A DNA stretch of 64,000 bases. Source: Mycolicibacter hiberniae (GTDB taxonomy: Bacteria > Actinomycetota > Actinomycetes > Mycobacteriales > Mycobacteriaceae). The DNA lies in NCBI RefSeq assembly GCF_010729485.1, contig NZ_AP022609.1:4030001-4094000 (forward strand). The letters run 5' to 3'. A model generated the notes under the pieces. It was given only the letters and a program-made list of their open reading frames with translations, was not told the DNA's origin and ran no database searches. Shown here one piece after another: positions 27,690 through 38,488 of the stretch (the first letter of the stretch is position 1; each line of letters starts with the position of its first letter). The translations under genes were made by a program, and so were the position numbers.

Positions 27690-29518
27690 ACAACGGTGAT
27701 GCGGCTCTGCTCACCCCGCAGCCACGGGTCGACGAAGAAACCCTCAGCCGGTTCGCCACCTGCTGCCGGGCGCTGGGCATCGAGGTCTACCAGCGCAAAC
27801 GCCCCGCCGACCTGGCCGCGGCCCGCAGCGGCTTCGCGGCGCTCACCCGGATCGCCCACGAGCAGTGCGACGCCTGGACCGGCCTGGCCGCCGCCGGCGA
27901 CCAGTCGCCGCGGGTGTTGGCCGCCATTGCGCAGACCGCCCGCAGCTCGGGCGTTCTGCAGCGACGCCTCGACCTCAAGCAAGGCGAACTGGGCTTTCAC
28001 TACGACACCGGGCTCTACCTGAAGCTGCGCGCCACCGAACCCGACGACTTCCACCTCGCCCACGCCGCGCAGCTGGCGATGGCCGGCCGGTGTGCCGAGG
28101 CCAATACCGTGGTCTCCGAGATCACCCAGCGCCGCCCCGGCTGGAACGACGCCCAGTGGCTGGCGATCGCGGTGAACCACCACGCCGGACGCTGGTCGGA
28201 AATGGTCAAGCTGCTGACCCCCATCGTCAACGACCCCGGGCGCGACGAGCTGTTCACCCACGCCGCCAAGATCGCGCTGGGAATCGCCCTGGCGCGGCTG
28301 GGCATGTACGCCCCGGCGCTGTCCTACCTGGAGGAGCCGGACGGGCCCATCGCCGTCGCGGCGACGGACGGAGCCCTGGCCAAGGGCCTGATCCTGCGCG
28401 CCCAGGACGACGAGGAGACCGCGGCCGAGGTGCTGCAGGACCTCTATGCCGCCAACCCGGAGAACGAACAGGTTCAGCAGGCGCTGCTGGACCACAGTTT
28501 CGGGATCGTCACCACCACCGCGGCCCGCATCGCGGCGCGCACCGATCCGTGGGACCCCGCCACCGAGCCCAGCGCCGAGGACTTCGTCGATCCATCCGCC
28601 CACGAGCGCAAGGCCGAACTGCTGGCCGAGGCCGAGCGCGAACTCGGCGAGTTCATCGGGCTCTCGGAAGTCAAGAACCAGGTGCAGCGGCTCAAGAGCT
28701 CGGTGGCCATGGAAGTGGTGCGCAAGCAGCACGGGCTGGCCGTCGGGCAGCGCACCCACCACCTGGTCTTCGCCGGGCCGCCCGGAACCGGTAAGACCAC
28801 CATCGCGCGCGTGGTGGCCAAGATCTACTGCGGCCTGGGGCTGCTGAAGAAAGAGAACATCAAAGAGGTGCACCGGGCCGACCTGATCGGCCAGCACATC
28901 GGTGAGACCGAGGCCAAGACCAACGCCATCATCGACAGCGCGCTGGACGGCGTGCTGTTCCTCGACGAGGCCTACGCCCTGGTGGCCACCGGCGCCAAGA
29001 ACGACTTCGGTCTGGTCGCCATCGACACCCTGCTGGCGCGGATGGAGAACGACCGTGACCGCCTGGTGGTGATCGTCGCGGGCTACCGCGCCGACCTGGA
29101 CCGGTTCCTGGACACCAATGAAGGTCTGCGCTCGCGGTTCACCCGCAGCATCGACTTCCCGTCCTACCAGCCGCCGGAGCTGGTCGAGATCGCCGTCAAG
29201 ATGGCCGAGCAACGCGACAGCCGTTTCGAGCAGGCCGCGCTCGAAGAGATGCAGGCGCTGTTCGGTCAGCTCGCCGCCGCGTCGCACCCCGACGCCAACG
29301 GCATCGACCGTCGCAGCCTCGACATCGCCGGTAACGGCCGGTTTGTGCGAAACGTCGTCGAACGCTCGGAGGAAGAGCGCGAATTCCGGCTTGACCATTC
29401 CGAGCAGTCCGGTACCGGGCTGTTCACCGATGAGGAGCTCATGACGATCACGACCGAAGACGTCCGCAACTCGGTGGCGCCGTTGCTGCGTGGCCTGGGC
29501 CTGGAGGCCAACCAATGA
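27686..29518 (+). CDS. eccA3: ESX-3 cytosolic AAA+ ATPase EccA3
   Basis: A 610-residue protein with an N-terminal TPR-like helical domain (about 1-280) and a C-terminal CbxX/CfqX AAA+ domain. Walker A is FAGPPGTGKTTIARVV (near residue 367), Walker B is VLFLDEAYAL, and the arginine-finger region is EGLRSRFTRSIDFPS. EccA hexamers are thought to help release PE-PPE and Esx substrates from EspG chaperones. The stop overlaps the eccB3 start (ATGA), opening a tightly coupled operon. Confidence 0.96.
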   Translation: MNNGDAALLTPQPRVDEETLSRFATCCRALGIEVYQRKRPADLAAARSGFAALTRIAHEQCDAWTGLAAAGDQSPRVLAAIAQTARSSGVLQRRLDLKQGELGFHYDTGLYLKLRATEPDDFHLAHAAQLAMAGRCAEANTVVSEITQRRPGWNDAQWLAIAVNHHAGRWSEMVKLLTPIVNDPGRDELFTHAAKIALGIALARLGMYAPALSYLEEPDGPIAVAATDGALAKGLILRAQDDEETAAEVLQDLYAANPENEQVQQALLDHSFGIVTTTAARIAARTDPWDPATEPSAEDFVDPSAHERKAELLAEAERELGEFIGLSEVKNQVQRLKSSVAMEVVRKQHGLAVGQRTHHLVFAGPPGTGKTTIARVVAKIYCGLGLLKKENIKEVHRADLIGQHIGETEAKTNAIIDSALDGVLFLDEAYALVATGAKNDFGLVAIDTLLARMENDRDRLVVIVAGYRADLDRFLDTNEGLRSRFTRSIDFPSYQPPELVEIAVKMAEQRDSRFEQAALEEMQALFGQLAAASHPDANGIDRRSLDIAGNGRFVRNVVERSEEEREFRLDHSEQSGTGLFTDEELMTITTEDVRNSVAPLLRGLGLEANQ

Positions 29519-31137
29519 GCGCCGGTTTCGAGCGGCCCGACGACGAGCGGCGCTCGTTCGCCTCGCGCACCCCGGTCAACGACAACCCCGACCGGGTGGA
29601 GTACCGGCGCGGGTTCGTCACCAAACATCAGGTCAGCGGATGGCGTTTCGTCATGCGCCGGATCGCCTCCGGCGTCGCCCTGCACGACACCCGGATGCTG
29701 GTGGAGCCGCTGCGCTCCCAGACCCGTGCCGTGCTGATGGGCCTGCTGGTGCTGGTCACCGTGGTGGGCGGCTGCTTCGTGTTCACCCTGATCTGGCCCA
29801 ACAGTGCGGCCAACGACGACCCGGTGCTGGCAGACCGCACCACCTCGGCGCTGTACGTGCGGGTCGGGGAGCAGTTGCACCCGGTGTTGAACCTGACGTC
29901 GGCGCGCCTGATCGCCGGGCGACCGGTCAACCCGACCATGGTGAAAGGTGCTGCGCTGGACAAATTCGCCCGCGGCAACCTCATCGGCATTCCCGGCGCC
30001 CCCGAACGCATGGTGCAGAACAGCAGCCGCGACGCCGAGTGGACGGTCTGCGACGCGGTGTCGGGTTCTACCGCCGGTGTGACGGTGATCGCCGGCCCGT
30101 TGGATCACAGTGGTTCTCGTGCCGGTGCGCCGGGCGCTGACGCAGTGGTGCTGGCCGACAACGGATCCGGCGCCTGGATGCTGTGGGACGGCAAGCGCAG
30201 CCGCATCGATCTTTCCGACCGGGCCGTCACCGCGGCACTGGGCCTCGGTGAGCGCGGCGCGGCGGTCCCCACGCCCCGCACGATCGCCACGGGCCTGTTC
30301 AACACCGTTCCGGAGGCGCCGGCTCTGGTGGCGCCGGTGATCGCCGGCGCGGGCGCCAAGCCGGCCTATGACTTGCCGGTAGCCGCCCCGGTGGGCGCCG
30401 TGGTGGCCGCGCACGTGCTCGACGGCGGCTCCGAGGCCGCGTTGCGCTACTACGCGGTGCTCGAAGACGGCTTGCAGCCGATTTCGGGAGTGCTTGCGGC
30501 GGTGCTGCGTAACACCGATTCGCATGGTTTGGAGCGGCCTCCGGTGTTGGGTGCTGATGACATTGCGCGGTTGCCGGTCTCGCGGGGGTTGGATGTTGCG
30601 CGGTTCCCGGAGCGGCCGGTGCATGTGGTCGACGGTGTGTCGGCGCCGGTGACGTGTGCACAGTGGAGTAAGCCGGCGGGGGCGAGCACCAGTTCGTTGA
30701 CGTTGCTGTCGGGTTCGACGCTGCCGCTGCGCGAGGGTGTGGGCACGCTGGATCTGGTGGGCGCCGGAGTGGGCGGCACGGCCGCCCGCGTCGCCCTGAC
30801 ACCCGGAACGGGGTACTTCGTCCAGAGCGTCAGCAGCGATCCCACGGCCGATGCGAAAGCCGGTCCGCTGTTCTGGATCTCCGACACCGGTGTGCGGTAC
30901 GGCATCAACACCGAGGCCGGCAGCGCCGGCGGTGACGGTGACACGGTCTCTGCCCTCGGTCTGAGTGAGCCGGCGTTGGCCGTTCCGTGGTCGGTGTTGT
31001 CGCAGTTCGCCCTTGGACCTACTTTGTCGCGTGCTGATGCGTTGCTGGCTCATGACGGGTTGGCGCCGGATCCCAGTCCGGGCCGTCGCGCCACCACTGA
31101 GCTGGGTACCGCTGCTAACGGGGGAGAGACCCGATGA
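29515..31137 (+). CDS. eccB3: ESX-3 core membrane component EccB3
   Basis: A 540-residue bitopic membrane protein. After about 80 cytoplasmic residues ([15 protein letters not shown]) a single helix, [20 protein letters not shown], anchors a large periplasmic domain with the repeated folds of the EccB family and a conserved Cys pair (WTVCDAVSG and VTCAQWSKP). It is part of the ESX-3 membrane complex with EccC, EccD and EccE. ATG 29515 overlaps the eccA3 stop. From about 30,520 its codons shift to G/T-ending ones, continuing into eccC3. Confidence 0.96.
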   Translation: MSAGFERPDDERRSFASRTPVNDNPDRVEYRRGFVTKHQVSGWRFVMRRIASGVALHDTRMLVEPLRSQTRAVLMGLLVLVTVVGGCFVFTLIWPNSAANDDPVLADRTTSALYVRVGEQLHPVLNLTSARLIAGRPVNPTMVKGAALDKFARGNLIGIPGAPERMVQNSSRDAEWTVCDAVSGSTAGVTVIAGPLDHSGSRAGAPGADAVVLADNGSGAWMLWDGKRSRIDLSDRAVTAALGLGERGAAVPTPRTIATGLFNTVPEAPALVAPVIAGAGAKPAYDLPVAAPVGAVVAAHVLDGGSEAALRYYAVLEDGLQPISGVLAAVLRNTDSHGLERPPVLGADDIARLPVSRGLDVARFPERPVHVVDGVSAPVTCAQWSKPAGASTSSLTLLSGSTLPLREGVGTLDLVGAGVGGTAARVALTPGTGYFVQSVSSDPTADAKAGPLFWISDTGVRYGINTEAGSAGGDGDTVSALGLSEPALAVPWSVLSQFALGPTLSRADALLAHDGLAPDPSPGRRATTELGTAANGGETR

Positions 31138-34100
31138 GTCGTTTGATTTTTGAGGCGCGTCGTCGGTTGCCGGTGCCGCCGGTGGATCGGGGTGCGATCA
31201 CGGTGGAGGCGCCGCCGGAGTTGCCGCGGTTGGTGCCGGCGTCGTTTTTGCAGCGGGCGTTGCCGGTGGTGATCGTGATTTTGATTGTGGGCATGGTGAT
31301 TGCCATGGTCGCGACGGGGATGCGGTTGGTGTCTCCGGTGATGTTGTTCTTCCCGTTTGCGTTGTTGGTGGCGGCGGCGGGGATTTATCGGGGTGGGGAT
31401 AAGAAGACTCGCACCGTTGAGATCGATGCTGAGCGGGCTGATTATCTGCGGTATCTGTCGGTGGTTCGGGACAATATTCGCGGGGCGGCGGCTAAGCAGC
31501 GGGCGGCGGCGGAGTGGTCGCATCCGGATCCGGTGGATTTGGTGGCGGCGCCGGGTTCGCGGCGGCAGTGGGAGCGCGATCCGCACGACGAGGATTTCCT
31601 GGTGGTGCGGGTAGGCCGGCACGTGGTGCCGTTGGCCAGTGCGGTGCGGGTGGCCGATATCGCCGATGAGATCGATCTGGAGCCGGTCTCGCATTCGGCG
31701 TTGCGGTCGTTGTTGGACACCCAGCGCACGGTGCGTGATGTGCCGGTGGGGCTGGATGTGGCGAAGGTGTCGCGGGTCACGGTGCTCGGTGAGGGTGAGG
31801 ACGGCGCTGATGAGGTGCGGGCGGCGTTGCGGGCGTGGGTGGCTCAGGCGGTGACGTGGCATGACCCGACGGTGTTGGGGGTGGCGTTGGCGTCGCCGGA
31901 GTTGGAGTCGCCGGCGTGGTCGTGGTTGAAGTGGTTGCCGCATGCCGATATCGCCGGCTCTGTCGATGGGGTGGGCCCGGCCCGCTACCTGGCTTCGACT
32001 GCTGCGGAGTTGGTGGGGTTGTTGGCGCCGGAGTTGGCGTCGCGTCCGGCGTTCACCGGTGAGGCGGGTGAGACGGCACGGCATCTGCTGGTCATTGTCG
32101 ATGACCCGGATTTCGATGTGGCGGGTTCGGTGTTGGGGGCCGCGCGGGCCGGGGTGACGGTGGTGCAGCGGGTGGCGGTGGCGCCGCATCGCGAGCAGTA
32201 CGCCGATCCCGAACGCCCGATCCTGCGGGTCACCGCCGGTGGGGTGGCGTTGGATCGGTGGCAGGGTGGGGCCGGCTGGCAGCGTTGGGTCGATGCCGCG
32301 GACTCGTTGGGGGCGGCGGAGGCTGCGCATGTGGCGCGGCGGTTGTCGCGCTGGGATTCCAATCCGACGCATGCCGGGTTGCGGTCGGCGGGCACGCGGG
32401 GGGCGACGTTCACCACGTTGTTGGGGATCGCCGATGCCTCGCGGTTGGATGTGCCGGCGTTGTGGGCGCCGCGTAGCCGCGAGGAGGAGTTGCGGGTTCC
32501 GATCGGGGTGACCGCGACCGGTGAGCCGTTGTACTTCGATCTCAAGGATGAGGCCGAGGGCGGGATGGGCCCGCACGGGTTGATGATCGGCATGACCGGC
32601 TCAGGTAAGTCGCAGACGTTGATGTCGATCCTGTTGTCGTTGTTGACCACGCATTCGGCGGATCGGCTGATCGTGATCTACGCCGACTTCAAGGGGGAGG
32701 CCGGCGCGGACATCTTCCGGCATTTCCCGCAGGTGGTGGCGGTCATCTCGAATATGGCCGAGAAGAAGTCCCTAGCCGATCGGTTCGCCGACACCTTGCG
32801 TGGGGAGGTGGCGCGCCGCGAGTTGTTGCTGCGTGAGGCCGGCCGGCGGGTGCAGGGCAGTGCGTTTAACTCGGTGACCGAGTATGAGGCGGCGATCGCG
32901 GCCGGCCATGATCTGGCGCCGATCCCGACGTTGTTCATCGTGGCCGATGAGTTCACGTTGATGCTGGCCGATCACCCGGAGTATGCGGAGTTGTTCGACT
33001 ATGTGGCCCGCAAGGGCCGCTCGTTCCGGATCCATATTCTGTTCGCGTCGCAGACTTTGGATGTCGGCAAGATCAAAGACATCGACAAGAACACCTCGTA
33101 TCGGATCGGGTTGAAGGTCGCGAGCCCGAGTGTGTCGCGGCAGATCATCGGTGTCGAGGACGCCTATCACATCGAGTCGGGTAAAGAGCACAAAGGTGAG
33201 GGCTTTTTGGTGCCCGCTCCGGGGGCGGCGCCGATCAAGTTCCGCTCCACCTATGTCGATGGGATCTATGACCCGCCGCGCCAGGCACGGTCGGTGGTGA
33301 TGCATGCCCTGCCGGAGCCGAAGTTGTTCACCGCTGCCGCGGTGGACTCCGGTGCGGAGACGGTGGTGGTCGGTGAGGCCGAGGATGAGGTGCTGGGTCC
33401 GCCCCGCAAGCTGATCGCCACCATTGGGGATCAGTTGGCCGGGTATGGGCCGCAGGCCCCGCCGTTGTGGTTGCCGCCGCTGGATGAGCCGATTCCGCTG
33501 GCGCAGACTTTGGCCGGGGCGGGCATCGGGGCGCGGCAGCTGCGCTGGCCGTTGGGGGAGATCGACAAGCCGTTCGACATGCGTCGGGACCCGCTGGTCT
33601 TCGATGCCCGCTCCGCGTCGGGCAACCTGCTGATTCACGGGGGCCCCAAGTCGGGCAAGACCACCGCGTTGCAGACGTTCATTCTGTCGGCCGCGCAGCT
33701 GCATTCCCCGCGGGAGGTCAGTTTCTATGTCCTCGATTACGGCGGCGGGCAGCTGCGGGCCCTGCAGGATCTGGCCCATGTGGGCAGTGTCGCCTCGGGG
33801 CTGGAGCCTGAGCGGATCCGGCGGACCTTCGGTGAACTCGAGCAACTGCTGACCGCCCGTCAGCAGCGGGAAGCGTTCCGTGACGGCAGTATCGGTGCCC
33901 TCAACGACGGTTACGGTGAAGTGTTTTTGGTCATCGACAACCTGTATGCGTTCAGCCGCGACAACACCGATGCGTTCAACACCCGCAACCCGTTGCTGGC
34001 CAAGGTGACCGAGCTGGTCAATGTCGGGCTGGCCTACGGCATCCACGTGGTGGTCACCACCCCCAGTTGGCTGGAGGTGCCGTTGGCGATGCGTGACGGG

Positions 34101-35099
34101 CTGGGTATGCGTCTGGAACTCAAACTCCACGACGCCCGCGACAGCAATGTGCGGGTCGCCGGGGCGTTGACGCGGCCCGCGGAGGCGGTGCCGGCCAACC
34201 AGCCCGGCCGGGGTCTGACCATGGCCGCTGAGCACTTCTTGATCGCCCAACCCGATCTGGGCCAGATCGCGGCGATCAATGCCCGCCATCCCGGGCTGGC
34301 CGCACCCCCGGTGCGTCTGCTGCCGACCAACCTGGCCCCCGAGGAGGTCGGCCCGATCTACCCGGCACCGGAACGCATCGTCATCGGGGTCCGCGAAGAG
34401 GACCTGGCCCCGGTGCAGGTGGACTTCACCGCCAACCCGTTGCTGCTGGTGCTCGGGGATGCCAAGTCCGGCAAGACCACCTTGTTGCGGCACATCATCC
34501 GCACCGTGCGGGAGCACTCCAGCGGCGAGCAGGTGGCGTTCACCGTCATCGATCGGCGCCTGCATCTGGTCGACGAACCGCTGTTCGACGACAACGAGTA
34601 CACCGCCAATGTGGATCGGGTCATCCCGGCGATGCTGGGTCTCTCCGCGTTGATCGGATCAAGGCGGCCCCCGGCCGGTTTGTCGGCGGCGGATCTGGCC
34701 GCCTGGCGCTATGAAGGTCACACCCATTACCTGCTCATCGACGATGTCGACGCCATCCCCGACAGCCCGGCCCTGACCGGGCCCTACGCCGGGCAGCGGC
34801 CGTGGACCACCCTGATCGAACTGCTCTCCCAAGCGAGCGATCTGGGGTTGCGGGTCATCGTCACCGGCCGGGCCACCGGCTCCGGGCATGCCCTGATGAC
34901 CAACACGCTGCTGCGGCGCCTCAACGACCTGCAGGCCACCACCCTGATGCTGTCGGGCAACCCCGCCGACAGCGGCAAGATCCGCGGCCAACGCTTCGCC
35001 CGCCTGCCCGCAGGCCGCGCAATCCTGCTCAACGACAACGACGAACCCACCTACCTACAACTGGTCAACCCCACGTTCACCGAAAGCCTCACCAACTGA
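31134..35099 (+). CDS. eccC3: ESX-3 FtsK/SpoIIIE ATPase EccC3
   Basis: A 1321-residue motor of the ESX-3 channel. Two N-terminal membrane helices ([20 protein letters not shown] and [19 protein letters not shown]) are followed by three FtsK-like ATPase domains. Their Walker A motifs are [11 protein letters not shown] (near residue 488), [12 protein letters not shown] (near 839) and [12 protein letters not shown] (near 1110). The first has a canonical Walker B ([12 protein letters not shown]). The last domain normally binds the substrate signal. Start ATG 31134 overlaps the eccB3 stop. Confidence 0.97.
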   Translation: MSRLIFEARRRLPVPPVDRGAITVEAPPELPRLVPASFLQRALPVVIVILIVGMVIAMVATGMRLVSPVMLFFPFALLVAAAGIYRGGDKKTRTVEIDAERADYLRYLSVVRDNIRGAAAKQRAAAEWSHPDPVDLVAAPGSRRQWERDPHDEDFLVVRVGRHVVPLASAVRVADIADEIDLEPVSHSALRSLLDTQRTVRDVPVGLDVAKVSRVTVLGEGEDGADEVRAALRAWVAQAVTWHDPTVLGVALASPELESPAWSWLKWLPHADIAGSVDGVGPARYLASTAAELVGLLAPELASRPAFTGEAGETARHLLVIVDDPDFDVAGSVLGAARAGVTVVQRVAVAPHREQYADPERPILRVTAGGVALDRWQGGAGWQRWVDAADSLGAAEAAHVARRLSRWDSNPTHAGLRSAGTRGATFTTLLGIADASRLDVPALWAPRSREEELRVPIGVTATGEPLYFDLKDEAEGGMGPHGLMIGMTGSGKSQTLMSILLSLLTTHSADRLIVIYADFKGEAGADIFRHFPQVVAVISNMAEKKSLADRFADTLRGEVARRELLLREAGRRVQGSAFNSVTEYEAAIAAGHDLAPIPTLFIVADEFTLMLADHPEYAELFDYVARKGRSFRIHILFASQTLDVGKIKDIDKNTSYRIGLKVASPSVSRQIIGVEDAYHIESGKEHKGEGFLVPAPGAAPIKFRSTYVDGIYDPPRQARSVVMHALPEPKLFTAAAVDSGAETVVVGEAEDEVLGPPRKLIATIGDQLAGYGPQAPPLWLPPLDEPIPLAQTLAGAGIGARQLRWPLGEIDKPFDMRRDPLVFDARSASGNLLIHGGPKSGKTTALQTFILSAAQLHSPREVSFYVLDYGGGQLRALQDLAHVGSVASGLEPERIRRTFGELEQLLTARQQREAFRDGSIGALNDGYGEVFLVIDNLYAFSRDNTDAFNTRNPLLAKVTELVNVGLAYGIHVVVTTPSWLEVPLAMRDGLGMRLELKLHDARDSNVRVAGALTRPAEAVPANQPGRGLTMAAEHFLIAQPDLGQIAAINARHPGLAAPPVRLLPTNLAPEEVGPIYPAPERIVIGVREEDLAPVQVDFTANPLLLVLGDAKSGKTTLLRHIIRTVREHSSGEQVAFTVIDRRLHLVDEPLFDDNEYTANVDRVIPAMLGLSALIGSRRPPAGLSAADLAAWRYEGHTHYLLIDDVDAIPDSPALTGPYAGQRPWTTLIELLSQASDLGLRVIVTGRATGSGHALMTNTLLRRLNDLQATTLMLSGNPADSGKIRGQRFARLPAGRAILLNDNDEPTYLQLVNPTFTESLTN

Positions 35100-35126
35100 C
35101 ACGAAAGTGCGGAAGGAGTAACTGTC

Positions 35127-35438
35127 ATGACGCTCAACGTGGTTCCCGAAGGTCTCGCCGCCGCCGGCGCAGCGGTCGAAGCACTGACCGCTCGGCTGGC
35201 GGCCGCGCAGGCCGGCGCCGCCCCTCTGATCACCGCGGTGGTGCCGCCGGCGGCCGACCCGGTGTCGCTGCAGACCGCTGCCGGTTTCAGCGCCCAGGGC
35301 AGCGAGCACGCCGCAGTGGCCGCTCAGGGGGCCGCTGAGTTGGGCCGCGCCGGTATCGGTGTCGGTGATTCCGGTGTCAACTACGCCGCCGGTGATGCTG
35401 CGGGTGCGTCGACGTACTTCTTGGGCGCGCGGGGCTGA
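35127..35438 (+). CDS. PE5: PE family protein PE5
   Basis: A 103-residue PE protein ([20 protein letters not shown]) made only of the two-helix PE domain. The Pro-Glu motif is at residues 7-8, and YAAGD near residue 85 is the YxxxD/E export signal. It pairs with PPE4, whose ATG overlaps its stop (TGATG), and the pair is recognised by EspG3. In M. tuberculosis PE5-PPE4 is linked to siderophore-bound iron use. A GGAAGGAG ribosome site precedes the start. Confidence 0.95.
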   Translation: MTLNVVPEGLAAAGAAVEALTARLAAAQAGAAPLITAVVPPAADPVSLQTAAGFSAQGSEHAAVAAQGAAELGRAGIGVGDSGVNYAAGDAAGASTYFLGARG

Positions 35439-36889
35439 TGGCCCTCGCCCCGGTCTGGATGGCCTCCCCTCCGGAGGTGCATTCAGCATTGCTGAGCAGC
35501 GGCCCCGGTGCGGGTCCGTTGTTGTCGGCTGCCGGGGTGTGGAATGCGCTCAGCGTCGAATACGCTGCGGCAGCAGACGAACTCACCGCGCTGCTGGGTA
35601 CGGTGCAGGCCGGTGCGTGGCAAGGCCCCAGCGCTGAGCAGTACCTGGCGGCGCACGTGCCCTATCTGGCATGGCTGAGCCAGGCCAGCGCGGACAGCGC
35701 CGGGGTGGCCGCCCAGCACGAGGTGGCCGCAGCGGCCTACACCAGTGCGCTGGCCTCGATGCCGACCCTGGCCGAGCTGTCAGCCAACCGCATGACGCAC
35801 GGGGTGCTGGTCGCCACCAACTTCTTCGGGATCAACACCGTCCCGATCGCGCTCAACGAAGCCGACTATGCCCGGATGTGGATCCAGGCGGCGGCAACGA
35901 TGGGCACCTACCATGCGATATCGGGTGCAGCACTGGCGTCGGCGCCGCGAACCGCAGAAGCGCCTCCGGTAGTCACCTCGTCTTCCGCCGCCTTGCCCGC
36001 GGAAGACACCTCGCCGGGCAGCGGGGATTTCTTCACCGACCTGTGGAACCAGTTGGTACGGCTCTTCGAAGATCCGGTCGCAACGATTCAGGCCATCATC
36101 GCCAACCCGGCGGCCTGGTTCCCACTGTTATTCTTCGTCGCCTACGAGGCGTTCTTCATCCCGTTCGGTTTCACCTTCTGGGGCGTGATGCTGGGCGCCG
36201 CCATCATGGCGCCGATCGTGCTCGGCGTGGGCCTCGGCCTGCTGGCAGACTTCTTCGGCGGGGACTGGACTCGCGAGGACGTCGCGAAGCCGAAACCGGT
36301 ACCGCTGGCGCCGTCCGACCGGCCGATCGTGGCGGTGGCGGGTTTTGGACCGGGCGTCGGCGCACCTGGTGCCGCGGGCGTTCCGGCAGCGCCGGCCACC
36401 TCGGCGGCGGCACCGCCCGCACCGGCGTCCGGGTCGATCGGCTTCGGCTACCTGGTCGGCGGTGCCGAACCGGGCACCGGACTGGGGCCCACCCTCACCG
36501 ACCGCAACAAGGCGAAGGCCACGGCATCACGGGTGCCCGCCGCCGCGGCGGCGGCGGGCAGCTCGGCGCGGGAGAGGTCCCGCGCGCGCCGGCGGCGGCG
36601 CGCTGTCCTGCATGACCACGCGGACGAGTTCATGGACATGAATTCCGGTCCCGTCGAGGACAATCCGCCGACTGTGCCGTCGATGGCCGGTTCGCAACGT
36701 GGTGCCGGGGACCTTGGCTTCACCGGGACCGTGGGCAGCAGTGCTCGCAGCGGGGCTGCCGGCCTCGCCACCTTGACCGGTGACGGGTTCGGAGGCGGCC
36801 CGAATATGCCGATGCTGCCCGATACCTGGGGCGAAAAGGACTTTGCCGACTCCGCAGGGGAGCCGGAACAGGAACCGAAGAACAAGTAG
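35438..36889 (+). CDS. PPE4: PPE family protein PPE4
   Basis: A 483-residue PPE protein. The N-terminal 180 residues have PPE ([10 protein letters not shown]), the WxG-like [12 protein letters not shown] and NFFGIN. The C-terminal part is unusual for a secreted protein, with strongly hydrophobic segments ([20 protein letters not shown] and [20 protein letters not shown]), then a Pro/Ala-rich and an Arg-rich stretch ([20 protein letters not shown]). It is secreted with PE5 by ESX-3. M. tuberculosis PPE4 is about 30 residues longer. Confidence 0.94.
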   Translation: MALAPVWMASPPEVHSALLSSGPGAGPLLSAAGVWNALSVEYAAAADELTALLGTVQAGAWQGPSAEQYLAAHVPYLAWLSQASADSAGVAAQHEVAAAAYTSALASMPTLAELSANRMTHGVLVATNFFGINTVPIALNEADYARMWIQAAATMGTYHAISGAALASAPRTAEAPPVVTSSSAALPAEDTSPGSGDFFTDLWNQLVRLFEDPVATIQAIIANPAAWFPLLFFVAYEAFFIPFGFTFWGVMLGAAIMAPIVLGVGLGLLADFFGGDWTREDVAKPKPVPLAPSDRPIVAVAGFGPGVGAPGAAGVPAAPATSAAAPPAPASGSIGFGYLVGGAEPGTGLGPTLTDRNKAKATASRVPAAAAAAGSSARERSRARRRRRAVLHDHADEFMDMNSGPVEDNPPTVPSMAGSQRGAGDLGFTGTVGSSARSGAAGLATLTGDGFGGGPNMPMLPDTWGEKDFADSAGEPEQEPKNK

Positions 36890-36905
36890 AGAAAGGGGTG
36901 TGGAG

Positions 36906-37199
36906 ATGAGCTTGTTGGATGCGCATATTCCGCAGTTGGTCGCCTCGGAGTCGGCGTTCGGCGCCAAGGCGGGGTTGATGCGGTCGACGATGGCGCAGGC
37001 GGAGCAGGCGGCGATGTCGGCGCAGGCGTTTCACGTCGGTGAGGCGGCGGCGGCGTTTCAGGGGTCGCATGCGCGGTTTGTGGCGATGGCGGCGCGGGTG
37101 AATGCGTTGCTGGACATGGCGCAGGTCAATCTGGCGGATGCCGGTTCGACGTATGTGGCCGCCGATGCGGCTGCGGCTTCGGGTTACACCGGGGTTTAG
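36906..37199 (+). CDS. esxG: ESX-3 secreted protein EsxG, operon copy
   Basis: A 97-residue EsxG in the standard ESX-3 position, 16 bp after PPE4. Gly22 (FGAKAGLM) matches the residue I recall in M. tuberculosis EsxG, whereas the upstream copy has Ala22; this suggests that this is the ancestral copy. The YVAAD export signal is present. It forms the secreted heterodimer with EsxH. Confidence 0.96.
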   Translation: MSLLDAHIPQLVASESAFGAKAGLMRSTMAQAEQAAMSAQAFHVGEAAAAFQGSHARFVAMAARVNALLDMAQVNLADAGSTYVAADAAAASGYTGV

Positions 37200-37232
37200 G
37201 GCTATCGGGGCCAGAGACAGGAGAACAGTCTG

Positions 37233-37520
37233 ATGTCGCAGATTATGTACAACTACCCGGCGATGCTGGCGCATGCCGCGGAGATGAACACCTACGCCGG
37301 GACGTTGCAGGCCGTGGGTGCCGATATCGCCAGTGAGCAGGCGGCGTTGTCGGCGGCGTGGCACGGTGATACGTCGATGACGTATCAGGCGTGGCAGGCG
37401 CAGTGGAACCAGGCGATGGAGGAGTTGGTGCTGGCCTATCGGGCGATGGCCACCACGCACGAGACCAACACCTTGATGATGAACGCGCGCGACACCGCCG
37501 AAGCCGCCAAGTGGGGCTGA
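37233..37520 (+). CDS. esxH: ESX-3 secreted protein EsxH, operon copy
   Basis: A 95-residue WXG100 protein, identical in sequence to the EsxH at 26188-26475. The gene differs by one silent base (AACACC here, AACACG there). EsxH of M. tuberculosis is a major T-cell antigen and, with EsxG, acts in metal acquisition and host trafficking. Whether that applies in this species is not known. Confidence 0.96.
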   Translation: MSQIMYNYPAMLAHAAEMNTYAGTLQAVGADIASEQAALSAAWHGDTSMTYQAWQAQWNQAMEELVLAYRAMATTHETNTLMMNARDTAEAAKWG

Positions 37521-37553
37521 CGTCCATGATCTGCTCGACGAGGGAAAGCAGCG

Positions 37554-38426
37554 ATGGGTACTGAGCCCAACGCTGCCGAACTGACCGTCGAGCAAGCCTG
37601 GTACATCGCGGAAACCGTGGGTGCCGGGTCCTTCCCGTGGGTCTTGGCGATCACCATGCCCTACACCGACGCCGGGGAGCGCGGCGCGTTCATGGCGCGC
37701 CAGCGCGACGAACTGACCCGGATGGGAGTCGTCTCGCCGGACGGCACGGTCAACCCGGCCGTGGCCGAATGGATCCGAGTGGTGTGTTTCCCCGACCGGT
37801 GGCTGGACTTGCGCTATGTGAGTTCGGCCGCCGGCGGGACCCCGGAGATGCTGCGGGGCATCGTCGCGCGCCGCGATAAGCCCGGTAAGCCCGGCCGCAC
37901 GGTGGTGGCACTGCGCAACGCGCAACTGGTCACCTTCACCGTGATGGACATCAACGACCCCCGCCTGCTGGTCCCGGTGCTCGGCGCGGGACTGCGCCAG
38001 CGCCCGCCCGCCCGTTTCGACGAGTTCACGTTGCCCGCCCGGGCCGGCGTGCGCGCCGACGAGCGCCTGCGCTCCGGTGCGCCTCTCGCCGAAGTGCTTG
38101 ACTACCTGGGTATTCCCGCCTCGGCGAGGCCAATCGTCGAGTCGGTGTTCACCGGCTCGCGCAGCTATGTCGAGGTGGTGGCCGGGTGCGCACGCGACGG
38201 CCGGCACACCACCACCGAAGTCGGGCTGAGCCTGGTCGACTCCGACGCGGGACGCATCTTGGTCACCCCCTCACAGGCGTTCGACGGTGAATGGGTGTCG
38301 ACCTTCCGCCCCGGAACCGACTTTGCGACAGCCGTCGCGATCGAGCAGTTGACCGCCACCCTGCCCGAAGGCAGCTGGTTCCCCGGCCGGCGCCTGACCC
38401 GAGATTTCACCCCCCAGCTGTCCTAG
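37554..38426 (+). CDS. espG3: ESX-3 PE-PPE chaperone EspG3
   Basis: A 290-residue cytosolic chaperone of the EspG family ([20 protein letters not shown] at the start, [20 protein letters not shown] near the end). EspG3 binds the tip of PPE4 in the PE5-PPE4 dimer and brings it to the ESX-3 machine. It begins 33 bp after esxH with ribosome site GAGGGAAAG. Confidence 0.95.
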   Translation: MGTEPNAAELTVEQAWYIAETVGAGSFPWVLAITMPYTDAGERGAFMARQRDELTRMGVVSPDGTVNPAVAEWIRVVCFPDRWLDLRYVSSAAGGTPEMLRGIVARRDKPGKPGRTVVALRNAQLVTFTVMDINDPRLLVPVLGAGLRQRPPARFDEFTLPARAGVRADERLRSGAPLAEVLDYLGIPASARPIVESVFTGSRSYVEVVAGCARDGRHTTTEVGLSLVDSDAGRILVTPSQAFDGEWVSTFRPGTDFATAVAIEQLTATLPEGSWFPGRRLTRDFTPQLS

Positions 38427-38488
38427 ACAGCGCAACATCCCCAACAGCGAACAAAACGACCTCGTAGAGAACAGAACAGGGAACATCA

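Larger units (their letters stand above)
36894..37522 (+). repeat. 629-bp direct repeat, copy 2 (contains esxG-esxH)
   Basis: This is the second copy of the unit at 25849-26477, at the normal esxG-esxH place in ESX-3 between PPE4 and espG3. It is therefore probably the source of the duplication. Recombination between the two copies would remove 11,045 bp, including eccA3, eccB3, eccC3, PE5 and PPE4. Confidence 0.93.
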
